A stretch of 64,000 nt of DNA from Flavobacteriales bacterium. Lineage in GTDB: Bacteria > Bacteroidota > Bacteroidia > Flavobacteriales_F > PHOS-HE28. Under the pieces are notes generated by a model. That model was not told the origin of the DNA. It ran no database searches and was given only the letters and a program-made list of their open reading frames with translations. The stretch covers positions 30,255 to 94,254 of the forward strand of contig JADJDP010000048.1 in assembly GCA_016702645.1 (NCBI GenBank), given 5' to 3'. The position numbers and the translations under genes are program-made. Positions within the stretch are counted from its first letter, which is position 1, and each line of letters starts with the position of its first letter. Positions 17,022-24,573 of the stretch are shown one piece after another.

Positions 17022-17055
17022 TCGAAGCAACGATCCGCTGCCCCATCTTCGCTGC

Positions 17056-18222
17056 ATGGACAAGTCGATGAAGGTCGCCGTGATCGGCGCAGGTACCATG
17101 GGTAGTGGGATCGCCCAAGTAGCAGCACAGGCTGGTCATTCGGTGCAGCTGTTCGACACGCGGGTCGATGCCGTGACCAAAGCGCTCGACGCTTTGAACA
17201 AGACCTTCAGCAAACTGGTTGAAAAAGGGAAGCTGAGCGCGGATGAAGCCAAAACGACCCTCGGTCGCATATCGCCCTGCATTGACCTGAAGGAACTCGC
17301 TCGTTGCGGCTTGGTGATCGAAGCGATCGTCGAGGACCTGTCGATCAAGAAAAAGCTCTTCACCGATCTGGAGGCGATCCTCGCCAAGGACGCCGCGCTC
17401 GCTACGAACACATCCTCGCTTTCGGTCACGGCCATCGCGGGTGCATGCGCAACGCCTGAACGTGTCATCGTCCTGCACTTCTTCAACCCGGCTCCACTCC
17501 TTCCATTGGTTGAAGTGGTTCCCGGCATTGCCACGGGCGAAGGGCTGCCCGCGCACTGCATGGAATTGATGAAGGCGTGGGGGAAAACACCCGTGTTGTG
17601 CAAGGACACACCGGGCTTCATCGTGAATCGCGTCGCACGCCCGTTCTATGGGGAGGCACTGCGCATCTACGAGGAGGGTCTCGCTGACATGGTCACCATC
17701 GACCACGCGATGAGAAGCGTTGGTGGCTTCAAGATGGGCCCGTTCGAATTGATGGACCTCATCGGCAACGACATCAACTTCGCGGTCACGAAAAGCGTGT
17801 TCGAAGCCTTCTTCTTCGATCCACGCTACCGGCCGAGCATCACTCAGCAGCGACAGGTGGAAAGCGGACGTTTGGGTCGCAAGAGCGGACGCGGCTACTA
17901 CGTTCACACAGATGGTGCCGTCCAACCTGCACCCAAGAACGACCTTCAACTCCTCGAGGACATCTGTTGGCGCATTCTGGTGATGCTCATCAACGAAGCC
18001 GTCGATGCCCTCAACCTCGGCATTGCAAGCCGGGATGATCTGGACCTGGCCATGACCAAGGGGGTGAACTACCCCAAAGGTCTGCTTCGTTGGGCGGACG
18101 AGAAAGGACTGGCGCATTGCCTTTCCACCTTGGAGCGCTTGCAGGCCGAGTACGGCGAGGACCGCTACCGCCCGTCCCCACTGCTGCGCCGCATGGTGCG
18201 CGAGAGCAGGACCTTCCACTGA
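17056..18222 (+). CDS. paaH: 3-hydroxyacyl-CoA dehydrogenase, PaaH-like
   Basis: NAD-dependent oxidation of 3-hydroxyacyl-CoA. GAGTMGSGIAQ (residues 11 on) is the dinucleotide loop, LHFFNPAPLLPLVEVV holds the catalytic His, and TPGFIVNRVARPFYGEAL opens the C-terminal domain; GLGRKSGRGYY-like and YPKGLLRWAD follow. 388 residues, a normal single-function length with a duplicated C-terminal domain. A CATCTTCG box stands four bases before the ATG, suggesting its own transcript start besides read-through from paaG. Confidence 0.93.
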   Translation: MDKSMKVAVIGAGTMGSGIAQVAAQAGHSVQLFDTRVDAVTKALDALNKTFSKLVEKGKLSADEAKTTLGRISPCIDLKELARCGLVIEAIVEDLSIKKKLFTDLEAILAKDAALATNTSSLSVTAIAGACATPERVIVLHFFNPAPLLPLVEVVPGIATGEGLPAHCMELMKAWGKTPVLCKDTPGFIVNRVARPFYGEALRIYEEGLADMVTIDHAMRSVGGFKMGPFELMDLIGNDINFAVTKSVFEAFFFDPRYRPSITQQRQVESGRLGRKSGRGYYVHTDGAVQPAPKNDLQLLEDICWRILVMLINEAVDALNLGIASRDDLDLAMTKGVNYPKGLLRWADEKGLAHCLSTLERLQAEYGEDRYRPSPLLRRMVRESRTFH

Positions 18223-18281
18223 CCAAACTCCTTCGGATGGCTAGCCTTCTAAGGATCGATCATATTGTTTTCCATGGAAAC

Positions 18282-18289
18282 TATTTTTG
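18282..18289 (+). promoter_or_regulatory. -7 box for the YceI gene
   Basis: TATTTTTG is an exact TAnnTTTG match, 39 bases before the ATG, in an AT-rich pocket unlike the surrounding sequence. A TTG at 18265-18267 is closer than a usual -33 element. Confidence 0.5.
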
Positions 18290-18328
18290 ACGTTCATTTG
18301 CACCCGCAACACATCCACAACCAATTCC

Positions 18329-18958
18329 ATGAAAGCAATTCTTCTGTTCTCCACCGCGCTGGTGGCAACCACATTGGCCTCCTGCGGCGGTAATGCCGAT
18401 GGCGACGTCGCGGCAGACCCCAACGCCACCGTGGTGAACTACACGATCGACCCGGCCGCGAGCAAGCTCTCCTACTCGGGTGCAGTACTAGGCGTTAAGG
18501 CACACACGGGGAACCTCAACTTCCTGAGCGGTAACCTCACCACCGACAAGGGTCTCCTGACAGCGGCCGAACTCGTGGTGGACATGAAGAACTACACCAT
18601 GACCGACACCAACTACGCCCCCGATGGCAGTGAGCAAGGCACCAAGGCCAATCTCATGGGCCACCTGATGGGTCCTGATTTCTTCGCTGTGGACAGCTTC
18701 CCCACCGCTGCGTTGAAGATCACCAGCGTGAACGGCAATACCGCCACGGCCGACCTGACCGTACGTGGCCGCACGCACAGCGAGACCGTAACGGACATCG
18801 TCATCACCCCGAACGCTGCGGACAGCAGCTTCACGGCGACCGGCAAGCTCAGCTTCGACCGCCAGAGATATGGAGTGAACTGGAGCAGCGGCTCCAAGGA
18901 TTACGTGCTCAACGACATGATCGACATCACTGTGGAGCTTTCGGGCAAGGCCCGCTAG
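18329..18958 (+). CDS. YceI-family lipoprotein
   Basis: A 209-residue lipid-binding calycin-like protein. The signal ends in the lipobox LASC, then GGNADGDVAADPNA as a tether. YceI blocks are YTIDPAASKLSYSG, TGNLNFLSGNL, LMGHLMGPDFFAVDSFPTAALKIT and LTVRGRTHSETVTD. It probably sits in the periplasm or outer membrane and carries isoprenoid or fatty lipids; ligand not predictable. Single-gene unit with its own promoter and terminator. Confidence 0.9.
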   Translation: MKAILLFSTALVATTLASCGGNADGDVAADPNATVVNYTIDPAASKLSYSGAVLGVKAHTGNLNFLSGNLTTDKGLLTAAELVVDMKNYTMTDTNYAPDGSEQGTKANLMGHLMGPDFFAVDSFPTAALKITSVNGNTATADLTVRGRTHSETVTDIVITPNAADSSFTATGKLSFDRQRYGVNWSSGSKDYVLNDMIDITVELSGKAR

Positions 18959-18979
18959 GATCCGCTTGGTGAAAGTCGG

Positions 18980-19007
18980 AAAGCGCTCGCCACCCGGCGG
19001 GCGCTTT
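18980..19007. terminator. Bidirectional terminator between yceI and the DUF2461 gene
   Basis: Twelve-pair stem (18980-18991 with 18996-19007, one G-T pair), ACCC loop, then TCG after TTTT on the plus strand and CTTTCC on the minus strand. It lies in the 59-base convergent gap. Confidence 0.8.
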
Positions 19008-19017
19008 TCGTTGGGCC

Positions 19018-19686
19018 TTACTTCAAGGCCTTGGCGAGCCACACGTTGAAAGGGCACATGGCCAGCCAATGGTCCATGAGCGCATCCATCAGCTTGGGGT
19101 CGGTCACCAGTTTCGCGGGCTTCTCGGAACCCACGTAGAACTGCTTGTTCGCGATCAACGGCTCCTTTCCGGCAGCAGCCTTGAACTCCGGTGGTAGCAC
19201 TTTGTTCGCTTCGCCCTGTACCGTGCCAAAGAGCGTGGTGAACGCCTTCGATCCGATCGCCTTGCGAAAGCCCTTGCCGTCCTTCAGGATCGCTTCGCGA
19301 ATAGCGAAGAGTTGTTCCTTCTCCGGCGAGTAGCAGCCGCCATAGAACTTGACGGCCTCGGGACCGAAGGCGAAGTAGATGCCCGGTACAGCGTGGTCCT
19401 TCCTTCCGGCTGGTGAGACGATCGCGGAGGTCTCGAGTTTGTACGGCGTCTTGTCCTTGCTGAAGCGTATATCCTTGTTGATGCGGAAGATGGCCTCCTT
19501 CGCTTGGAGGTCCGCGATGCTTCTATCGTGCTTGGCGATCCTCCCGATAGCCTCGGTGACGAAGGCCTCGAAAGGCTTCTTCACGCTGGCTTCGTACCGC
19601 TTGCGGTTCGCATCGAACCATTCCTTGTTGTTGTTCTTCGCGAGGTCCTTGAAGAACTGGTTGAAGTCGGAAGTGAACCAGGCCAT
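19018..19686 (-). CDS. DUF2461 family protein
   Basis: A 222-residue cytosolic protein of a conserved but uncharacterised family. Recognised blocks: FFKDLAKNNNKEWFDANRKRYE, IFRINKDIRFSKDKTPYK, GIYFAFGPEAVKFYGGCYSPEKEQL. No catalytic assignment is possible. It is divergent from ogt with a 30-base spacer. Confidence 0.9.
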   Translation of the reverse strand: MAWFTSDFNQFFKDLAKNNNKEWFDANRKRYEASVKKPFEAFVTEAIGRIAKHDRSIADLQAKEAIFRINKDIRFSKDKTPYKLETSAIVSPAGRKDHAVPGIYFAFGPEAVKFYGGCYSPEKEQLFAIREAILKDGKGFRKAIGSKAFTTLFGTVQGEANKVLPPEFKAAAGKEPLIANKQFYVGSEKPAKLVTDPKLMDALMDHWLAMCPFNVWLAKALK

Positions 19687-19692
19687 GCGTGC

Positions 19693-19700
19693 TACTTTGC
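19693..19700 (+). promoter_or_regulatory. -7 box for ogt
   Basis: TACTTTGC, 16 bases before the ATG at 19717. The same eight bases occur at 57873-57880 before the choice-of-anchor-B gene. Confidence 0.4.
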
Positions 19701-19716
19701 GTGCAAGTTAGCCGCC

Positions 19717-20250
19717 ATGTCAGCGCAGCGAACACCCCGCTTGACCGCCCGTGAGCCGGAGCTTTTCGCTCACTTCCATGTGGTCACGATGGATTCGCCG
19801 ATCGGCAAGGTGTACATCCAAAGCGATGGTGAATTGATCACCCGTGTGACCTTCGACACGCTCAAACAGCGCAGCGCGAAACCACCGCGGGTCCTGGTAG
19901 AGGCCGAAAAGCAACTGAACGCCTATTTCCTTGGCAGGCGCCGATCCTTCGAACTACCCCTTCAACGCCTGGGAACACCGTTCCAGCGCTTGGTATGGTC
20001 GGTATTGGAGGACATCCCCTTTGAAGAGGCGCGCACCTACCAGGCACTGGCGGACCGCATCGGCGGACGTGCGGTGGCCCGCACGGTGGGCCATGCATGT
20101 GCGAGCAACCCGCTCCTGATCATCGTGCCCTGTCACCGGGTGATCGCGATGAACGGCCTGCTGACGGGTTATGCCGGTGGGCTCTGGCGCAAACGCTGGC
20201 TGCTCACCCACGAAGGGGTTTTGGAAAAGGAACTGTTCGCGGAACCGTGA
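19717..20250 (+). CDS. ogt: Methylated-DNA--protein-cysteine methyltransferase
   Basis: Suicidal repair of O6-alkylguanine in DNA. The active-site motif IVPCHRVI carries the acceptor Cys; GTPFQRLVWSVLEDIPFEEARTY and RIGGRAVARTVGHACASNP are the DNA-binding and arginine-finger blocks. 177 residues; a later start at 19789 (MDSPIGKVYI) is possible and would trim a 24-residue hydrophilic head. Followed by the B12-type regulator on the same strand. Confidence 0.94.
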   Translation: MSAQRTPRLTAREPELFAHFHVVTMDSPIGKVYIQSDGELITRVTFDTLKQRSAKPPRVLVEAEKQLNAYFLGRRRSFELPLQRLGTPFQRLVWSVLEDIPFEEARTYQALADRIGGRAVARTVGHACASNPLLIIVPCHRVIAMNGLLTGYAGGLWRKRWLLTHEGVLEKELFAEP

Positions 20251-20329
20251 TCCACTTCAGCCTGCGGAACGAACCGAACGCCGTTCAGGTTGTTAGGACC
20301 ATTCGAACGATCTTGCCGAACGATCCGCC

Positions 20330-21229
20330 ATGAGCCACATCCTATTGCGCTTCCACATCCGCGACCTGGAACAATTCACCGGGGTGAAAGCGCATACCAT
20401 TCGGGTGTGGGAGCGCCGCTACGGCCTCTTGGCCCCTGACCGCACGGATACGAACATCCGCACCTACGACCTGGACGAATTGAAGGTGATCCTGAACGTG
20501 GCCTTCCTGAACCAGCGTGGTCACAAGATCTCCCGCATCGCTGCGATGACAGCCGACGAGCGGGAAAAACTCGTTCGCACCGCCGCGATGGAGGATCCAG
20601 GCGTCGATGGGGTCCTCAATACGCTGGTGGTCGCCATGCTCGGGTTCGAGGAACCGATCTTCGACCGGATATGCGACCGCTATGAGCAGGAACATGGATT
20701 CCGTGCCTTGGTGGAGCAGATCTTCATGATGTTGCTAGGACGCATAGGGCTGCTTTGGCAGAGCAGTGCGATCTGTCCGGCGCAGGAGCATTTCGTGAGC
20801 AATCTCATCCGACAGCGCCTGATCGGTGCCACCGCCAACCAGCCAACGCCCACCAACACCGACTCCCTGCATGTGCTCTTTCTGCCGGACCAGGAAGTAC
20901 ATGAGTTGGGCTTGCTCTATGTGAACTACCTGCTCCGTTCCCACGGCAAACGCACGCTCTATCTCGGCCAAAGTGTTCCCGTCAGCGACCTGGCGCAGGT
21001 AGCCAAGATCCACGGCGGGCAACTCACCTACATCGCACAGTTCGTGGTCCATCCGTCAGCCGCCGATGCGCCGCGCTACCTTCTGGAGCTGCGACGTCAA
21101 CTCCCCGAGGAACGTATGCACTTCCTCCTTGCGTTCGCCGGATCCGGTGATCTCGCGAAGAAGGATGTTCCCAGCGGCATGGAGCTGGTAACCGATGTCA
21201 GTGGGATGATCAGCGCGATCGACAGGTAG
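20330..21229 (+). CDS. MerR-family regulator with B12-binding domain (CarH/LitR type)
   Basis: Predicted light-sensing repressor that uses adenosylcobalamin. The MerR helix-turn-helix spans residues 8-75 (FTGVKAHTIRVWERRYGLL). The helical cap (about 95-170) holds the W-x9-EH motif: Trp143, then Glu153-His154, which cradle the adenosyl group in CarH. The Rossmann domain has E-x-H-x-x-G (Glu189, His191, Gly194); His191 would be the lower cobalt ligand. In Thermus CarH the Trp is followed by a His that binds cobalt after light; here it is Gln144. No carotenoid, photolyase or B12 gene is adjacent; ogt lies 79 bases upstream. Confidence 0.9.
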   Translation: MSHILLRFHIRDLEQFTGVKAHTIRVWERRYGLLAPDRTDTNIRTYDLDELKVILNVAFLNQRGHKISRIAAMTADEREKLVRTAAMEDPGVDGVLNTLVVAMLGFEEPIFDRICDRYEQEHGFRALVEQIFMMLLGRIGLLWQSSAICPAQEHFVSNLIRQRLIGATANQPTPTNTDSLHVLFLPDQEVHELGLLYVNYLLRSHGKRTLYLGQSVPVSDLAQVAKIHGGQLTYIAQFVVHPSAADAPRYLLELRRQLPEERMHFLLAFAGSGDLAKKDVPSGMELVTDVSGMISAIDR

Positions 21230-21236
21230 CCGACGA

Positions 21237-22640
21237 TCACGGCAGCACCTTGCCCGGGTTCATGATCCCCAGCGGATCGAAGACCCGTTTGATCGATCGC
21301 ATCAGGTCCAACTGGACCGGGTCGAAGGCGATGTCCATGTAAGGTCGCTGGACCAGCCCGATACCATGCTCGCCGCTCAATGTGCCCCCAAGTGATACGG
21401 TGATTTCGAAGATCTCGCGTATCGCCATGGGGAGTTCCTCCTCCCAGAACTTGTCCGAAAGATCCCCGCGAATGATGTTCACGTGCAAGTTGCCGTCGCC
21501 CGCGTGACCGTAGCAGACACTGCTGAAGCCATACCGCCTGCCGATCTCCTTCACACCCGCCAACAAGCGCGGCAGTTCATAACGGGGCACCACCGTGTCC
21601 TCCTCCTTGTAAACACTGTGCGCCTTCACGCTCACGGGCACGCTGCGACGCATCTTCCACAGGGCGTCCTTCTCGGCGGTGGTTTCAGCAAAAAGGACTT
21701 CTCCGCAACCATGCGCCTCCATCACCTCAAGTATGCGTTCACAATCACGCATGAGCATGTCGGCATGATCACCATCCACCTCGATGAGCAAATAGGCCTC
21801 CGGATCCGTGCTTAGTTGCGTGGGAAGTCCGTCGGTGAATCGCATGGTCCATGCAATGGCATCGCGCTCCATGAATTCCATGGCGCTCGGTAGAACGCCT
21901 GCGCGGAACGTGGCGCTCACTGCCTCGCACGCCTTCATGGCACTGGGGAACGGAACGAGCATGAGGCGCGTGTCCTTCGGGAGCGGAACAAGACGCAGCA
22001 CTGCCCTGGTGATGATCCCGAGCGTACCCTCACTGCCCACGAGAAGCCGCGTGAGATCGTAGCCCGTGGAGTTCTTCAGCGTGTTGGCCCCGGTCCAGAT
22101 CACCTCACCGTTTGGCAGCACCACTTGCAGGTTGAGGACGAAGTCGCGGGTGACGCCGTACTTCACGGCCCTTGGTCCACCGGCGTTCTCTGCTATGTTG
22201 CCGCCAATGGTGCAGCTCCCACGGCTGCTTGGATCGGGCGGATAATAGAGCCCCTTGGCAGCCACCGCTTCCTGCAGCACTTGCGTGATCACCCCTGGCT
22301 CCACCGTCACCTGCAGGTTCTTGTCATCGATCGCAACGACCGCGTTCATGCGGTCGAGTGCCATGCCCACACCGCCATGCACACACAGTGCCCCACCGCT
22401 CAACCCGGTTCGCCCGCCGATGGGAGTAATGGGAATGGCATGCTCCGCGCATATCCGCACCACCGCAGCGACCTGTTCGGTACTTGTGGGGCGCACCACC
22501 ACGGAAGGCGGGTACTGCAGGTTCTCGGTTTCATCATGGCCGTAGTGCTTCCGCTGCTCCTCATCCACCAAAAAGCCGTCACAGTCCAGCACAGCTTCAA
22601 GGGCGGCACGCACATTGGCCGGAACTGAAACGATGGTCAT
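21237..22640 (-). CDS. FAD-linked oxidase, GlcD/D-lactate dehydrogenase type
   Basis: FAD enzyme of 467 residues oxidising a 2-hydroxy acid such as glycolate or D-lactate. The PCMH FAD-binding part shows PITPIGGRTGLSGGAL, PDPSSRGSCTIGGNIAENAGG and GSEGTLGIITRAVLRL; the C-terminal part has YGHAGDGNLHVNII and LSGEHGIGLVQRPYM. There is no iron-sulfur extension, and no glcE/glcF partner follows. Start at 22640 is fixed by a CATCTTCG box four bases upstream; the longer reading to 23135 is unsupported. Confidence 0.9.
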   Translation of the reverse strand: MTIVSVPANVRAALEAVLDCDGFLVDEEQRKHYGHDETENLQYPPSVVVRPTSTEQVAAVVRICAEHAIPITPIGGRTGLSGGALCVHGGVGMALDRMNAVVAIDDKNLQVTVEPGVITQVLQEAVAAKGLYYPPDPSSRGSCTIGGNIAENAGGPRAVKYGVTRDFVLNLQVVLPNGEVIWTGANTLKNSTGYDLTRLLVGSEGTLGIITRAVLRLVPLPKDTRLMLVPFPSAMKACEAVSATFRAGVLPSAMEFMERDAIAWTMRFTDGLPTQLSTDPEAYLLIEVDGDHADMLMRDCERILEVMEAHGCGEVLFAETTAEKDALWKMRRSVPVSVKAHSVYKEEDTVVPRYELPRLLAGVKEIGRRYGFSSVCYGHAGDGNLHVNIIRGDLSDKFWEEELPMAIREIFEITVSLGGTLSGEHGIGLVQRPYMDIAFDPVQLDLMRSIKRVFDPLGIMNPGKVLP

Positions 22641-22745
22641 GCCGCGAAGATGGGGATCACAAGCGGTTCCACTCCCGGCTGGTTCCCAGAACGAAGCGCC
22701 GCTTCCCACCCTACCTTTCGTCTTGGGTCCACAGTCCCTGTTGCC

Positions 22746-24573
22746 ATGAAGAAGCTCATTTCCTTCCTTGCCCTCGCTACGCTGGTAGCACCCGGCTTCG
22801 CGCAGAACATCGCGTACCGGAAATGCCGGAACTACCGCAGGCACGAATTTCATCGGCACCACCGATGCGGTGGATTGGGTGATCAAGACCGGAGCGGCCG
22901 CAGCAGCGAATGAACGCATGCGCGTCGCTCTGCGGGTCAGCGTCGTCCTGAACAACACCATGGCATCTTCGCGGGCGACGCGTTCAGCGCTTATGGCAAC
23001 AACACCACCAACGGCACCACCAACTCCATCAACAATGCGGCCGGTACGTTCTCTGTGAACGGGTATGCCGCTGGCAATGGAACCGGTGTTTATGGTGAGA
23101 CGGCTGGAGGTGGAGCTCCACCGCGGGCACCGCATCTTGGGGCGACATCTATGGGAACATACACGACAGCCTCCAGCAGTTCGGAAGGTGTCTGGGGCAC
23201 CAATGGCACCGGTCCACTCGGTACCGGCGCGACCGCATCTGTTGCAGCGGGGTTCGCGGCGAGGCGACCGGTGCGGCTGGCACCGGCCTTCACCATGGGC
23301 GTCCTTGGCGTTAATTCAGCTGCCGCGGGCGCTGCCCACGGCGTGTATGGCATCACTCCTTCCACTGGTGGTACCGGGGTTTTTGGTGCCAATACGAACA
23401 CGACCGCTGTTGCGGCGAACGGGGTGCAAGGCCAAAGTGCTTCCATTGGCGGGGGATCCGGCGTTCGTGGTTTCAATACGGCTGCTGCCATCGGCGCTGG
23501 TCAGGGTGGGTATGGTGTCTTTGGCTCGGCTGCCGTCGCTCCAACTGGCACCGGTTTCGTCGTAGGCGTGCGCGGGAATGCAACCGGAGCTACAGGTGCA
23601 GCCTACGGTGTCTACGGCCAGTCCGGATCGGCAACAGGCTTCGGCATGGACGCTGTCAACACCAATGCCACCGGTACCGGTCCTTCGTTACGGCAACAAT
23701 GCGGCGGGTACCTACTTGGTCAATGGAAGCGGTTCCGCCATCAACGGCAACGGTATCGGTGATTTCGCCATCGCAAAGACCGTCGCAAGCGGTGTGGGGG
23801 TGGTGGGCGTAGGGAATAACCTCATTGCTTCGATATTCACCCCCGCAAGAGGCTGTGGTGTTGCCGGAACAGGCGCGCAGTATGGTGTCATGGGGTTCGC
23901 CACCACCACCGTCAATACGCTTGAAACGAACAACTCTGCCGCCAACGGTGCCGGCGCATCCTCAGGCGGCTACTTCGAAGTTCAAAACGCAGGGATCGGT
24001 CAAACCTGGGCCTATGTGGGCGTACGCGACGCCGGTGGCATCAACCGCAAGATCATCGGTCCCGGCACGGTCAACACGATCGTCAACGATCTCGATGGCG
24101 ATCGGGTGGCGCTCTCCTGCCCCGAAGCACCCGAGAACCTTTTCCAGGACTACGGCGCTGGCCAACTCGTGAACGGGCGCGCGCATGTGACGATCGATCC
24201 CATTTTCGCGAAGAACATCGTCGTGAACGAGAAGCATCCATTGCGCGTGTTCGTGCAATTGGAAGGTGACTGCGCAGGGGTCTATGTCACGAACAAGACG
24301 GCGCAGGGATTCGATGTGATCGAACTGAACGGAGGAAATTCCAGCGTTCCCTTCTCGTTCACCATCACCGCGAACCGTGCCGATGAAGTGAACCCCGACG
24401 GATCGATCGCTCGGTACTCGGAAGAACGGTTCCCCTATGCACCCGGTCCCCAACCCACTGTTCTGCAAGAGAGCCGCGAGTTGGACGATGCGGCGATGCG
24501 GAAAGATGACCGTGGCACACCTGCAGCCACACCAGTGGCCTTGGGGGCGAAAGCGCCGAAACGCGGTCGCTGA
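22746..24573 (+). pseudogene. Secreted glycine-rich repeat protein, frame broken at least three times
   Basis: Signal peptide KKLISFLALATLVAPGFA, then Q. The rest is readable only by switching frames near 22819 (to TGNAGTTAGTNFIGTTDAVDW), between about 22930 and 22980 (to GDAFSAYGNNTTNG), possibly near 23110-23280, and near 23690 (to YGNNAAGTYLVNGSG). The body is built of short repeats ending in GVYG, GVFG, GVRG or GVWG, suggestive of a beta-helix or tail-fibre-like stalk. The C-terminal 200 residues are globular (NLFQDYGAGQLVNGRAHVTID, HPLRVFVQLEGDCAGVYV) and hydrophilic at the end. No T9SS domain. Sequencing errors or true decay cannot be separated here. Confidence 0.65.

Noticed and set aside
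16903..18219. 438-residue minus-strand frame opposite paaH
   Set aside because: Shadow of paaH codons; no recognisable domain.
22641..23135. N-terminal extension of the GlcD-like oxidase
   Set aside because: Runs antisense to the signal peptide of the neighbouring gene; low-complexity Arg/Ser/Val; the 22640 start has a -7 box.
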